From assembly GCF_011064845.1 (NCBI RefSeq), contig NZ_CP049015.1, positions 2,480,001-2,544,000 on the forward strand: a stretch of DNA of 64,000 nucleotides, in the 5' to 3' direction. This DNA comes from Citrobacter freundii ATCC 8090 = MTCC 1658 = NBRC 12681 (GTDB lineage: Bacteria; Pseudomonadota; Gammaproteobacteria; Enterobacterales; Enterobacteriaceae). A program made the position numbers and the translations under genes. Positions 16,492 through 25,676 of the stretch are shown here, piece by piece; positions within the stretch are counted from its first letter, which is position 1, and every line of letters starts with the position of its first letter. A model generated the notes under the pieces. The model saw only the letters and a list, made by a program, of their open reading frames with translations. It was not told the origin of the DNA and searched no databases.

Positions 16492-18650
16492 GTAAGATGT
16501 TAAATACCGCGCAGGCCGCCATCGAGTGGGTGGTAGATACCCGTCAACGTGCGGCGCGTCTTGATGATGAAGCGGATGCCCTGCTGGCACAGCTTACGCT
16601 AGCCGCAGTGAGTGAATCTGCGCTAGAGACAACCTTTTCATCGCAAGGATGTATAGGGTTATACGGACATTCACAATCGGCAAAAGCACATCTGCTTGCG
16701 GCATTGTGCAGCAATGCCACTGGCAAAGTGAATATTGTTACCCCGGATCGCAGCTTTGATTATTTCTCGCATATTAATCCTGGCCATGCGCCAACCAATA
16801 TGGCGATCCGCTTTACGCGCGATGAAAATCCGCATGATAGCGAATGGCCGTTGCGTCTGCGGTTACTCAGTGAAGCGGAACTGGTACAGCTATTTATCGC
16901 CCAGTTCAGCGCTCTCCCGGATAACCGGCAGGTCGAGAAATCGATTATTGAGGCGCGCCTGGAAAAATGGCAAACGCTGCGTCAGCGTCACCCTGTGCCG
17001 GGCATTACCGCACATGATGTTGCGGCAATCGGTCGTTTCTGGCGCTCCTGCGTACCGGCAAACCAGCAGCAAATTGACGATGCGCTATGGCACCAGTTTG
17101 CCACGTTGCTGCCCGCACTGGATCTGACTACCCGGGCAAACGCCTGGGCACTACTGTGGGGAGAACAACCAGAGCTGACGCAGCAGTGGCTGACGCTGGC
17201 GCACACGTTTCAACAAACTGGACACGCGCAAGAATTAGCGGCCCCGCTGAGTCTGCTGGTTGATCATTTTGGTTTACCTGCCGAAAGTTTCCTGACCCAG
17301 GTGGCATTAATAGGCAATAATGAGGCGCAAAGCGATGTGGTGGTTCATCCGATTGAAAATCATCAGTTGCTCAATGCAGTTAGCCTTTCTTTGTCGTCAC
17401 TGGCGCTGCTCACGCGCGAACTGATCCTGACGGTTGAAGACGCGGTGCTGGAGAATGTCGATCTGCTCGATATTCCCCTCGCCCCGGATACTCATCCGCA
17501 TCCACTGTGGCAGGCAAAATTAGGCTGGATGCTGGAACATTATCGCCAGCACCTGCAACCGGATGTGCTCTTAATCTGCAACGCTGTCTCTACCCGCGCC
17601 CAGACGCCCGCCATCACCCGCAAGCTATTGGGCTGGGTTAACGATACTCAACCCGTCCACGACGCCGCATTGCCAGGCGTGGTCTGGGCCATTACCCCGC
17701 AGGATGCGCGTTTTAGTACCCAGCAAAATCTTGACGAATCCGTGCAGCAATTAATGGGCAAACCCGGACTGCACTGGGGCACGCTGCAGGCGCTGGATAA
17801 ACACAGCTTACAACGCCTCGTCGAATGGTTGACTCAGGCAACCTCACCACAGCAGCGCCAGGCCAGGCTGACCTCCCTGCGTGAACAGCACCAACAGCGC
17901 GTACGCGAAACCCTAATCGGCTGGATTAATCCCGTTGAGACCGAATCAGCAAGCAATGAGTCAGTGATCCGCCAGCTACAGGCTCAGGCGGCAAAGCATG
18001 GCGAACTGCTGGATGGTTTGCTCCCGCCGATGCGCATTTTTGAGTCGCTGCTGCGTATTCAGCAACCGCGCGAGGAGCAGGTAAGTGGTTTATTTAATGA
18101 AGAGATTGACCTGTTTGCCGAAGTGCGTGACACAATGCACTCACCGGAAAGCCAGGAGACCGGATATCAGGCACACAAAATGTGGATTAACCACGTGCGC
18201 CAGTGGTGTCGCGATGAAAATAATGCCCGCCGTTTACGACTCGATCCCCGTACGTTAAGGCAGGTTGCTGACATCCTCGTCACCACCAGCTATCGCCTGG
18301 AGATGCCGCAACGCTTACAGCGCATTATGCAGCGCGAAAACGTCTGTGCCGCGCAGCTATACGCCGATATCGGTGATTTTATTACTTGGCTTGGATTTGC
18401 CGACGTTGCAGAGGAGCAACGCCCTGCCAGCAGGATCCAGAAAGGAACGGCTATTTTTAGCGCGCCGAAGCAACAGCCGATGTTACGCCTGACGAAGCTG
18501 GATGAACAACCTTCGCACGGCGCAAGCCGCTACGTATACGACTGGCTGGTCGCTTTGTATACCCGTGCGAATGAGAACGTGGGGTATCAGCATCCACAGG
18601 ATGTCAGCGAAGTCGACAAAAAGCGATTGGATGCCCTGCTTTCCGCCTGA
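16488..18650 (+). CDS. srfC: SrfC family putative virulence factor, P-loop-like
   Basis: A 720-residue cytoplasmic protein, third gene of srfABC, matching the Salmonella SrfC family. After a helical N-terminus (1-50) comes GLYGHSQSAKAHLLAAL at 57-73, which looks like a P-loop whose usual GKS/T is replaced by AKA, followed by NIVTPDRSFDYFSHINPGH. The long remainder is helix-rich with a Gln-rich region around 450-490. No secretion signal or transmembrane segment is evident. Start overlaps srfB's stop by ATGA, so the products are probably made in fixed ratio and act as a complex. Whether it hydrolyses nucleotides is doubtful given the altered P-loop; the dynamin/GTPase-like reading is inference. 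Confidence 0.9.
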   Translation: MSKMLNTAQAAIEWVVDTRQRAARLDDEADALLAQLTLAAVSESALETTFSSQGCIGLYGHSQSAKAHLLAALCSNATGKVNIVTPDRSFDYFSHINPGHAPTNMAIRFTRDENPHDSEWPLRLRLLSEAELVQLFIAQFSALPDNRQVEKSIIEARLEKWQTLRQRHPVPGITAHDVAAIGRFWRSCVPANQQQIDDALWHQFATLLPALDLTTRANAWALLWGEQPELTQQWLTLAHTFQQTGHAQELAAPLSLLVDHFGLPAESFLTQVALIGNNEAQSDVVVHPIENHQLLNAVSLSLSSLALLTRELILTVEDAVLENVDLLDIPLAPDTHPHPLWQAKLGWMLEHYRQHLQPDVLLICNAVSTRAQTPAITRKLLGWVNDTQPVHDAALPGVVWAITPQDARFSTQQNLDESVQQLMGKPGLHWGTLQALDKHSLQRLVEWLTQATSPQQRQARLTSLREQHQQRVRETLIGWINPVETESASNESVIRQLQAQAAKHGELLDGLLPPMRIFESLLRIQQPREEQVSGLFNEEIDLFAEVRDTMHSPESQETGYQAHKMWINHVRQWCRDENNARRLRLDPRTLRQVADILVTTSYRLEMPQRLQRIMQRENVCAAQLYADIGDFITWLGFADVAEEQRPASRIQKGTAIFSAPKQQPMLRLTKLDEQPSHGASRYVYDWLVALYTRANENVGYQHPQDVSEVDKKRLDALLSA

Positions 18651-18651
18651 A

Positions 18652-18665
18652 GCGGCGTTTACGCC
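18652..18665. terminator. Short GC hairpin after srfC
   Basis: CGGCG-TTTA-CGCCG immediately after the srfC stop, between convergent srfC and ortT. The stem is only five base pairs and no T-run follows; a weak candidate. Confidence 0.3.
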
Positions 18666-18669
18666 GTCA

Positions 18670-18843
18670 TCAGAAGAGAGAGAACATTAACGCGACGGGA
18701 AAACTCATCGGCCAGGTCGCACCGACTAATACCGCGCTGAGAAAGCGAATTCGCTTTTTATCGCGGGAAAGAAACCAGGTGATGATTGCCGTGATAACGG
18801 CCATCACCGCATAAAAAACCAACATTTTTTGGTACAGAGACAT
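18670..18843 (-). CDS. ortT: OrtT (YdcX) orphan GhoT-like membrane toxin
   Basis: From the ATG at 18843 this is a 57-residue, two-helix inner-membrane protein: MSLYQKMLVFYAVMAVITAI at the start and VGATWPMSFPVALMFSLF at the end, almost identical to E. coli OrtT. OrtT resembles the toxin GhoT, depolarising the membrane and lowering ATP, but has no antitoxin partner; in E. coli it is linked to survival of sulfonamide/trimethoprim and stringent-response stress. It is convergent with srfC, its stop 20 bases from srfC's. No antitoxin-like ORF lies next to it here either. Confidence 0.93.
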   Translation of the reverse strand: MSLYQKMLVFYAVMAVITAIITWFLSRDKKRIRFLSAVLVGATWPMSFPVALMFSLF

Positions 18844-19003
18844 GTAAGGCATCCGGGCCGAAAGGTGAAATCGCGCGCAATATGCTCTTTTTCATGACCC
18901 ACATCAAGTTTTATTAATTAATTTAAGAAAAGTGGCTGTAAAACAACCCATTTTCATTATGTTCAGAATTCGTACTATTGCGGATAGTTATAACCCGTAC
19001 TAT

Positions 19004-19015
19004 ACCCATATGGGT
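19004..19015. promoter_or_regulatory. Perfect palindrome ACCCATATGGGT upstream of yncL
   Basis: A 12-base palindrome 21 bases before the yncL start, in a stretch (TAACCCGTACTATACCCATA) that also resembles promoter elements. It could be an operator or simply part of the promoter/leader. Confidence 0.35.
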
Positions 19016-19035
19016 TAAAACGAAAGGTGGCACAA

Positions 19036-19131
19036 ATGAATGTTTCCAGTAAAACGGTGGTGCTGATAAATATATTTGCTGCTGTAGGACTTTTCAGTCT
19101 GATTTCCGCAAGGTTCGGCTGGTTTGCTTGA
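19036..19131 (+). CDS. yncL: Small inner-membrane protein YncL
   Basis: A 31-residue ORF encoding MNVSSKTVVLINIFAAVGLF followed by SLISARFGWFA, essentially the E. coli YncL sequence. It is one hydrophobic helix, a confirmed small stress-responsive inner-membrane protein in E. coli with no known role. An AAAGGTGG ribosome site sits eight bases upstream. It lies between ortT and the AraC regulator, matching the E. coli order ortT-yncL-patD except for the inserted AraC/MFS pair. Confidence 0.9.
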   Translation: MNVSSKTVVLINIFAAVGLFSLISARFGWFA

Positions 19132-19165
19132 TGTGGTTCTTGTTTGATTAATTGCAGCGTCCGTT

Positions 19166-19189
19166 GGCAGAGAGGGACTTCTCTCTGCC
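19166..19189 (+). terminator. Hairpin downstream of yncL
   Basis: GGCAGAGAG (19166-19174), six-base loop, CTCTCTGCC (19181-19189). Perfect nine-bp stem 34 bases after the yncL stop; the T-run is poor (TAGTAAACTATTTT). Confidence 0.55.
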
Positions 19190-19251
19190 ATTAGTAAACT
19201 ATTTTCCCATTCTCGCACTGCCGGGTAAATTATCCTTAGTATGTAATACCC

Positions 19252-20052
19252 CTAATCCTTCTGCGGCATTATATTGCCCGAATAACGGCCTGGTGTTGTG
19301 CCGGTATGCTGATGGAAGAAAGCAATAAAAGCACTGTCGCTGACAAACTCCAGATATTGCGCGACCTGGCTGATATGGCATCCGTCAGCCAACATCTCCA
19401 TGGCTTTTAACAGCCTAAATTGCTGCCGCCAGTCCTGATAATTCATCCCGGTATCCCTGATAAATATTCGACCTATTGTCCTTTCGCATGCCCCAACCTG
19501 TCGGGACAATTGATTCAGTCGTGGTGGCAGTTCGCCCATGCGTAATCCTTCAAGCCACACGTTAAGCCGCGGATCTGAGGGATACTGCAATGTCCAGTTT
19601 TCACTGTGGGCGGCACGCATTTCCTCACAAAATACGGTGATGAGACTGGTCTGCTGCGCGGCAGGCATCTCCCATGACCAGAAAGACATACGTTCTATCA
19701 CCTCAAAAAAGAGAGGGTTAACGTCGACTATCTGCAGCGGTAAATCAGATAACGGCAACGTGGTTGAGAAGTACAAAGAACGATAAGCCATCACGCCGCG
19801 CATTATGGCGCGATGTACCGTACCGGCTGGGATCCAGACCGCACGACGTGGCGGTAGCAGACACAACGCCTGTTCCAGCTCAATCGTAATGCTTCCCGCT
19901 GCCGAATAAAGTAGCTGATGACGAAGATGGCTGTGCCGTCTTGAATCGTGTACGCCCATCTCGGAAGCAATCCCGATTACCGGTTTATCAAAGCTGTCCG
20001 CATCAAAAGCATCATCCGGGGCAATTTTCATCTTCTGTCCGATATCTGACAT
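19252..20052 (-). CDS. AraC-family transcriptional regulator (cupin N-domain)
   Basis: A 266-residue protein with an N-terminal cupin/AraC-binding domain (about 1-130, including SRRHSHLRHQLLYSAAGSIT and PPRRAVWIPAGTVH) and a C-terminal double helix-turn-helix (about 165-262: LSRQVGACERTIGRIFIRDT, SDSAFIAFFHQHTGTTPGRY). This N-domain type senses small aromatic or drug-like ligands in related regulators. It is divergent from an MFS exporter gene with an 80-base shared promoter region, the standard arrangement for a local activator or repressor of that pump. E. coli K-12 does not carry this pair between yncL and patD. Confidence 0.88.
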   Translation of the reverse strand: MSDIGQKMKIAPDDAFDADSFDKPVIGIASEMGVHDSRRHSHLRHQLLYSAAGSITIELEQALCLLPPRRAVWIPAGTVHRAIMRGVMAYRSLYFSTTLPLSDLPLQIVDVNPLFFEVIERMSFWSWEMPAAQQTSLITVFCEEMRAAHSENWTLQYPSDPRLNVWLEGLRMGELPPRLNQLSRQVGACERTIGRIFIRDTGMNYQDWRQQFRLLKAMEMLADGCHISQVAQYLEFVSDSAFIAFFHQHTGTTPGRYSGNIMPQKD

Positions 20053-20132
20053 TTATAGTCCTGATAATGGTAATGCGACATTTTCCTTTCAGCAATAATG
20101 CCCACCTGTTTTCTGTTTCTCTGGATATTGCT

Positions 20133-21260
20133 ATGAACACATTTCATCGACCGCCGCTGTGGCTTCTCACACTCCTGATTATGTTTCCACAACTGGTGGA
20201 AACCATTTACAGCCCGGCATTGCCAGGTATTGCGACGTCTTATCACGTCAGCAGTGAGCGCGCGGCTCAAACACTCTCCGTTTATTTTGTTGCCTTCGCC
20301 GTCGGCGTGGCGATGTGGGGATGGCTGAGCGACTGCATCGGGCGACGCCGGGCGATGATGGCTGGACTCCTGTGCTACGCCACGGGTTCCCTCATGGCCG
20401 TTGTTGCCACTGATTTCAGCGTTCTGCTGCTGGCACGGATGGTCTCGGCCATTGGAGCTGCTGCCGGATCTGTAGTGGTACAGACCATGCTAAGGGACAG
20501 CTATGAATCAACTGCGCTATCCCGCGTCTTTTCTGTGATGGGTGCCGCGTTGGCATTGAGTCCGGTTTTCGGTCTGCTAAGCGGAGGATGGTTGGTCAGT
20601 TTGTATGGTCATACCGGGGTATTTATTGCCCTTGTGCTGCTGGCGCTGCTACTGCTGATGCTGACCGTGACCATGCTGCCAGAAACCCGGCCCGAACATA
20701 CGCTCAGACCAAGGCTTGCTGCGCTACTCTCCCGCATGGCGCGTGACTATGAGCTGTGGAAAAACGCCATACTGGTTGCTCTACTGAACACCATGCTGTT
20801 TAGCTATTACAGCCTGGCGCCGTTTCTTTTTGGGCAATTGGGATGGAGCTCCAGAGCCTTTGGCTTGACGGGGTTGCTACTTGCGTTTGCTTCTCTGTCG
20901 GGTAGCCTGCTGAACCAAAGACTGTTAACGACAGGTCTGACGCCGGAACAACTGGTACGTTATGCCTGTGCGCTGGCAGCGTTGTCAGGTCTCGTAGCGT
21001 GGTGCTTACAGCACTCTGCGTGGATCCTGATTCCGGTGTTCGGCGTGGTGATTGCCTATGGTATCGCCATTCCCAATGTGCTGAGTCAGGCGCTGCGTCA
21101 TTATCGTGAACAGGCCGGAGCCGCGGGGGCATTGTTTGGATTAAGCTATTACCTGTTGCTGGGAATGATGCTGGGATTTGCAGGCATGGTGCAACAACTG
21201 GGGCTAGTTCTGAGCGTCTGTGCCCTACTCGCCTGGCTTTGCAGCCTGGGCCGCAGATAA
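20133..21260 (+). CDS. MFS transporter, Bcr/CflA-type multidrug exporter
   Basis: From ATG 20133 (MNTFHRPPLWLLTLLIMFPQ) it encodes 375 residues with about twelve hydrophobic helices. The MFS motif A appears as WGWLSDCIGRRRAMM in the first cytoplasmic loop, and ETIYSPALPGIATSYHVS matches the start of the DHA1 Bcr/CmlA group. These are proton-driven inner-membrane exporters of drugs or amino-acid-like compounds. Upstream in-frame starts (from 19941) would run into the regulator gene and are unlikely; the ribosome site at 20133 is weak (TGGA). The AraC gene divergent from it is the probable regulator. Substrate unknown. Confidence 0.85.
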   Translation: MNTFHRPPLWLLTLLIMFPQLVETIYSPALPGIATSYHVSSERAAQTLSVYFVAFAVGVAMWGWLSDCIGRRRAMMAGLLCYATGSLMAVVATDFSVLLLARMVSAIGAAAGSVVVQTMLRDSYESTALSRVFSVMGAALALSPVFGLLSGGWLVSLYGHTGVFIALVLLALLLLMLTVTMLPETRPEHTLRPRLAALLSRMARDYELWKNAILVALLNTMLFSYYSLAPFLFGQLGWSSRAFGLTGLLLAFASLSGSLLNQRLLTTGLTPEQLVRYACALAALSGLVAWCLQHSAWILIPVFGVVIAYGIAIPNVLSQALRHYREQAGAAGALFGLSYYLLLGMMLGFAGMVQQLGLVLSVCALLAWLCSLGRR

Positions 21261-21284
21261 ACCCGATGGCGCTCCTGAAAGCAC

Positions 21285-21317
21285 AAAGCCCCGGCAATAT
21301 GCTGGGGCTTTATTTTA
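21285..21317. terminator. Intrinsic terminator between the MFS gene and patD
   Basis: AAAGCCCC (21285-21292) pairs with GGGGCTTT (21304-21311), followed by ATTTTAT. It lies between convergent genes and can act in both directions because the upstream arm begins with A residues. Confidence 0.85.
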
Positions 21318-21453
21318 TCAATTAGCCTGACCTCGCGGATATTTCCAACTTACCGCCGTCCGATGGCGACGAGGCCAGTGGCGCGAATAGTATAGACACA
21401 CGTTTGCCGATATTTAGCTATCCGTGCCCCATTTACCGCTCGCGCTTAAAAGA

Positions 21454-22881
21454 TTACTCATGCTTGATCATAACATGGCGAACAATCGTGTAATCTTCCA
21501 GCCCATAAACCGACATATCCTTGCCATACCCAGACTGTTTTTGTCCACCGTGCGGCATCTCGCTAACCAGCGTGAAATGGGTATTGACCCAAGTGCAACC
21601 ATATTGCAGGCGAGCGCTAAAGCGATGCGCACGCCCAACATCCCGGGTCCAGACGGAAGATGCCAGTCCGTATTTCGAATCGTTTGCCCACGCCAGTACC
21701 TGGTCTTCATCATCAAATACGGTCACGCTGACCACCGGGCCGAAAACTTCCCGCTGCACGATGGCATCTTCTTGCTTCGCCCCGGCCAGCAGCGTTGGGG
21801 CAAAGTAGTAGCCTGCGCCATCCACTTTCTTGCCGCCGGTGATAACTTTGATATGCCCCAGGGCTTTGGCCTCATCGACAGCTTTAGTCACGCGATCAAG
21901 ATGTGCCTGCGAACTTACCGGTCCCAGTTCCGTCGATTCGTCGTTCGGCGCACCAATTTTCAGGCTGGCAACCGCGGCGCCGAGTTTCTCAACCAACGCG
22001 TCATAAATGCCTTTTTGGGCATAGATTCGACAAGCGGCGGTACAGTCTTGCCCGGCATTGTAATAACCAAAGGTCCGCACGCCGCTCACTACCGCATCCA
22101 GATCGGCATCATCAAAAATGATCACCGGAGCTTTGCCGCCCAGTTCCATATGTGTGCGCTTAATTGACGGCGCGGTGTGCTGAATAATGTGTTCACCGGT
22201 TGCAATGGAGCCAGTCAGAGAAACCATGCGGACTTTTTCATGGCCGGTCAGCGGATCGCCCACCGTTTTACCGCGACCAAACAGGACGTTGATAACGCCA
22301 GCCGGGTAAATATCTTTGGCAAATTCGGCCAATTTAAGCGCCGTCAGCGGGGTAATTTCTGATGGTTTAATTACCACACAGTTTCCCGCTGCCAACGCCG
22401 GAGCCAGCTTCCACGCCGCCATCATCAGCGGATAGTTCCACGGTGCAATAGAGGCCACCACGCCGAGCGGATCACGGCGAATCATCGACGTATGTCCTTC
22501 CAGATACTCTCCGGCCGCCTGTCCTTGCAGAGTTCGTGCAGCCCCGGCAAAGAAGCGAAAAACGTCGACAATAGCTGGAATTTCATCGTTGAGGACACAG
22601 TGCAGTGGCTTACCGCAGTTAAGTGACTCCAGCTCAGCGAAGGTTTGCGCGTTATCGGCAATAACGTCCGCCAGTTTCAGCAGCAGTTCAGAGCGGACTT
22701 TCGGCGTGGTTTGCCCCCAGGTGGCAAACGCGGTGTCTGCCGCACGCACCGCGGCATCAACCTGCATGGCTGACGCCTCAGCAATCTCCAGAATGAGTTC
22801 ACCAGTGGCAGGGTTATAGACTGGCTGCTTTTCACCTTCACCGTTGACCAGCTCGCCATTAATCAGTAATTGATGTTGCAT
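21454..22881 (-). CDS. patD: Gamma-aminobutyraldehyde dehydrogenase PatD
   Basis: A 475-residue NAD-dependent aldehyde dehydrogenase matching E. coli PatD (YdcW). It oxidises 4-aminobutanal (1-pyrroline) to GABA, the second step of putrescine degradation after the transaminase PatA. Seen: active-site glutamate in [11 protein letters not shown], catalytic cysteine in [20 protein letters not shown] near residue 280, the NAD-binding stretch [13 protein letters not shown], and [20 protein letters not shown]. It is the last gene of ydcSTUV-patD, 21 bases after ydcV, so polyamine uptake and breakdown are encoded together. A terminator follows. Confidence 0.96.
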   Translation of the reverse strand: MQHQLLINGELVNGEGEKQPVYNPATGELILEIAEASAMQVDAAVRAADTAFATWGQTTPKVRSELLLKLADVIADNAQTFAELESLNCGKPLHCVLNDEIPAIVDVFRFFAGAARTLQGQAAGEYLEGHTSMIRRDPLGVVASIAPWNYPLMMAAWKLAPALAAGNCVVIKPSEITPLTALKLAEFAKDIYPAGVINVLFGRGKTVGDPLTGHEKVRMVSLTGSIATGEHIIQHTAPSIKRTHMELGGKAPVIIFDDADLDAVVSGVRTFGYYNAGQDCTAACRIYAQKGIYDALVEKLGAAVASLKIGAPNDESTELGPVSSQAHLDRVTKAVDEAKALGHIKVITGGKKVDGAGYYFAPTLLAGAKQEDAIVQREVFGPVVSVTVFDDEDQVLAWANDSKYGLASSVWTRDVGRAHRFSARLQYGCTWVNTHFTLVSEMPHGGQKQSGYGKDMSVYGLEDYTIVRHVMIKHE

Positions 22882-22902
22882 AGCAATTTCCCATATCGTC
22901 GT

Positions 22903-23709
22903 TTATTTACCGTTTCCGGCGAGAGTGTCGCCTTCACGCGTTAGCCACCAGGCCCCTAAAATTGGCAGTGTTGTCACCAGCATTACCAGCAATGCCACAA
23001 CGTTGGTGACCGGCACATCCCGTGGACGGCCCAGTTGATTAAGCAGCCACAGCGGAAGTGTTCTTTCATGTCCGGCGGTGAACGTTGTCACGATGATTTC
23101 ATCAAACGACAAGGCAAACGCCAGCATCCCGCCCGCCAGTAGTGCCGATGCCAGATTGGGCAGCACGACGTAACGAAAGGTTTGCCAGCCGTTGGCGCCA
23201 AGATCCATAGACGCTTCAACCAGACTCCATGAGGTACGGCGAAAACGCGCCACAACGTTGTTAAACACCACCACCACGCAAAACGTCGCATGGCCCACTA
23301 CGATCGTGAGAAAACCCGGTTCCAGGTTGATGGTTTTAAACGCCGTCAACAGCGCAAGGCCGGTAATAATGCCCGGCAGCGCGATCGGCAACAATAGCAA
23401 CAGCGATATTGCACTTTTGCCAAAAAAGTCCCTACGCCACAGCGCGGCCGCGGCCAGAGTCCCCAGAACAAGGGCAATAGCGGTCGACAACGCAGCGATC
23501 TTAAGTGACAACGTCACAGACTCCAGGATATCGCTACGCTGCGCCGCAACGCTAAACCACTTCAGCGTTAATCCCTGCGGTGGAAAACTAAAAGCAGCCT
23601 CCTCAGTATTAAAAGCATAGGTGGCGATGATGAGGATGGGAAAGTGCAGGAAAATAACCCCGCCCCATGCCGCCAGTTTGAGTAACCAGGGCGCGCGTTC
23701 AGAGTGCAT
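22903..23709 (-). CDS. ydcV: ABC transporter permease YdcV (polyamine-type)
   Basis: A 268-residue inner-membrane permease of the PotC/PotI type with about six transmembrane helices. The EAA loop that docks the ATPase is visible as [20 protein letters not shown] near residue 165-185. It pairs with YdcU to form the channel of the YdcSTUV importer, thought to carry putrescine or spermidine. Its start overlaps the end of ydcU by eleven bases, showing tight coupling. Matches E. coli YdcV throughout. Confidence 0.95.
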   Translation of the reverse strand: MHSERAPWLLKLAAWGGVIFLHFPILIIATYAFNTEEAAFSFPPQGLTLKWFSVAAQRSDILESVTLSLKIAALSTAIALVLGTLAAAALWRRDFFGKSAISLLLLLPIALPGIITGLALLTAFKTINLEPGFLTIVVGHATFCVVVVFNNVVARFRRTSWSLVEASMDLGANGWQTFRYVVLPNLASALLAGGMLAFALSFDEIIVTTFTAGHERTLPLWLLNQLGRPRDVPVTNVVALLVMLVTTLPILGAWWLTREGDTLAGNGK

Positions 23710-24643
23710 CGAAAGCTCCCAGACGCTTCACGAACGCCAGATACAGTGCGATTAACACAATCGGCACCAGAGTAAATGCCGCCGCCATCGGCATATTGCC
23801 GATCGCCCCTTGTTGCGAATACACCATGTTGCCGATGAAATAGCCTGGTGGTCCCACCAACTGTGGCACGATAAAGTCGCCCAACGTCAGAGAGAAGGTA
23901 AAGATAGATCCCGCAGCGATACCGGGTATTGCCAGCGGAAGGACCACATAGCGGAAGGTTTGACGCGGACGCGCGCCCAAATCAGCGGAGGCCTGTAACA
24001 GTGACGGCGGAAGTCTCTCCAGCGCGGCCTGTACCGGCAGGATCATAAACGGCAGCCAGATGTAGACGAACACCAGAAAGCGCCCTAAACCTGAAGTCGA
24101 CAACGTATTGCCGCCTACCGCAGGCAGCGTCAGGAACGAAAGCAGTAACGGCTCCAGCCCAAGATGGGTTAAAAACCACTGCGCCACACCGTCTTTAGCT
24201 AACAGCAGCGTCCACGCATAGGCTTTAACGATGTAGCTGGCCCACATTGGCAACATTACGGCAATGTAAAAAAAGGCTTTCATTTTGCCGCTGGTATAGC
24301 GCGCCATATACCACGCCATCGGAAACGCCAGAATCGCGCTGGCAATGGTGACCGCCACCGCCATCGTCAGGGTACGCAAAATGATGTCGTAGTTAGCAGG
24401 ATTAAACAGCGCCTGCAAATTCGCCAGCGTCAGGTCCGGCGTGACCGACATAGTGAAATCGTCGAAGGTATAAAAACCTTGCCACAACAGCGTCAGTAAT
24501 GAGCCGAAGTAGACAATGCCAAACCACATCAGTGGTCCAAGGAGCAGCAAAAACAGCCCTATCCCCGGATTACGCCAGAAGTAACCTGAGATCCGGTTCA
24601 GGCTTGTCGACTGTGGAGGCGAATGTAAGACGTTCATAGCCAT
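23699..24643 (-). CDS. ydcU: ABC transporter permease YdcU (polyamine-type)
   Basis: A 314-residue permease of the PotB type, about six helices, with an EAA loop [20 protein letters not shown] near residue 215-235. Together with YdcV it makes the membrane channel of the YdcSTUV importer. Starts directly after the ydcT stop (TGA then ATG with no gap), so translation is coupled. N-terminal [20 protein letters not shown] matches the E. coli start. Confidence 0.95.
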   Translation of the reverse strand: MAMNVLHSPPQSTSLNRISGYFWRNPGIGLFLLLLGPLMWFGIVYFGSLLTLLWQGFYTFDDFTMSVTPDLTLANLQALFNPANYDIILRTLTMAVAVTIASAILAFPMAWYMARYTSGKMKAFFYIAVMLPMWASYIVKAYAWTLLLAKDGVAQWFLTHLGLEPLLLSFLTLPAVGGNTLSTSGLGRFLVFVYIWLPFMILPVQAALERLPPSLLQASADLGARPRQTFRYVVLPLAIPGIAAGSIFTFSLTLGDFIVPQLVGPPGYFIGNMVYSQQGAIGNMPMAAAFTLVPIVLIALYLAFVKRLGAFDAL

Positions 24644-25660
24644 TCACCTCTCCTCAACCAGCGGGACCATCACGTCGCGGGACCACGATGCCATCACCTG
24701 CTGACCCGGCGACAACGTAGACGGTAGCATTTCTCCCGTCAGGTTCGCCTGGCTAACCAGCAGTTTTTCCCCTCCGGCGAGTTTCAGTTCAAACCGCGTC
24801 GCCGCCCCCTGATACTGCACCGCCTGAATAACACCCCGGGCCTGGACTTCTCCTCCGGCATCATTCAAGCGAATGTGTTCGGGACGTAGGGAGAACATAC
24901 CCTGTAGCCCACAAACGTTCGCCGACATCGTCGCATCAAAGACATTTGACGTTCCGACGAAACTTGCCACAAACGGCGTCCGCGGACGCATGTACAGTTC
25001 ACGCGGAGAATCCACCTGTTCGATGCGACCGTTATTAAACACCGCCACCCGATCGGACATCGACAGGGCTTCACCCTGATCGTGGGTGACAAAGATGAAG
25101 GTGATGCCAAGGGATTGCTGTAATTTTTTCAGCTCCAACTGCATCTGCTCACGCAGTTTGAGATCCAATGCCCCGAGCGGTTCATCCAACAGCAGGACGC
25201 GCGGTTCATTGACCAGCGCCCGGGCAATCGCCACACGCTGACGTTGCCCACCGGAAAGCTGCGACGGTTTACGTTCATAAACAAAACCGAGTGCGACCTT
25301 ATCCAGTGCTTCACGTGCTTTCGCGTGGCGTTGTTTTTTATCAATGCCTTTAACCATCAGCCCATAGGCGACGTTGTCGAGGATCGACATGTGCGGGAAT
25401 AACGCGTAATCCTGAAATACCGTATTGACGTCCCGTTCCCAGGGCGGCAATTCGCTGGCCTGTTTACCAAAAATAGTGATCGCGCCGCCTGACAGTTGCT
25501 CAAACCCGGCAATCAGGCGCAGACAGGTGGTCTTGCCGGAGCCGGATGGCCCCAGCATAGAGAAAAACTCACCGTCGTTAATCGCAATACTCACCCCATC
25601 CACTGCACGAACATCCCCATACAAACGCGAGACGTTATGAAACTCCACTGCGTACGTCAT
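24644..25660 (-). CDS. ydcT: ABC transporter ATP-binding protein YdcT
   Basis: The 338-residue ATPase starts at ATG 25660 (MTYAVEFHNVSRLYGDVRAV); an open frame extending 69 codons further upstream would overlap ydcS and is not conserved. Walker A GPSGSGKTT (about 37-45), ABC signature LSGGQRQRVAIARAL, Walker B LLLDEPLGALD and switch THDQGEAL are all intact, and a C-terminal TOBE-type regulatory domain (LRPEHIRL) follows as in PotA. It powers YdcUV from the cytoplasmic face. Lies 16 bases downstream of ydcS. Confidence 0.96.
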   Translation of the reverse strand: MTYAVEFHNVSRLYGDVRAVDGVSIAINDGEFFSMLGPSGSGKTTCLRLIAGFEQLSGGAITIFGKQASELPPWERDVNTVFQDYALFPHMSILDNVAYGLMVKGIDKKQRHAKAREALDKVALGFVYERKPSQLSGGQRQRVAIARALVNEPRVLLLDEPLGALDLKLREQMQLELKKLQQSLGITFIFVTHDQGEALSMSDRVAVFNNGRIEQVDSPRELYMRPRTPFVASFVGTSNVFDATMSANVCGLQGMFSLRPEHIRLNDAGGEVQARGVIQAVQYQGAATRFELKLAGGEKLLVSQANLTGEMLPSTLSPGQQVMASWSRDVMVPLVEER

Positions 25661-25676
25661 AAAACCCCCAGCGGAA

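Noticed and set aside
21424..22167. 247-residue plus-strand frame opposite patD
   Set aside because: Antisense of a clear aldehyde dehydrogenase.
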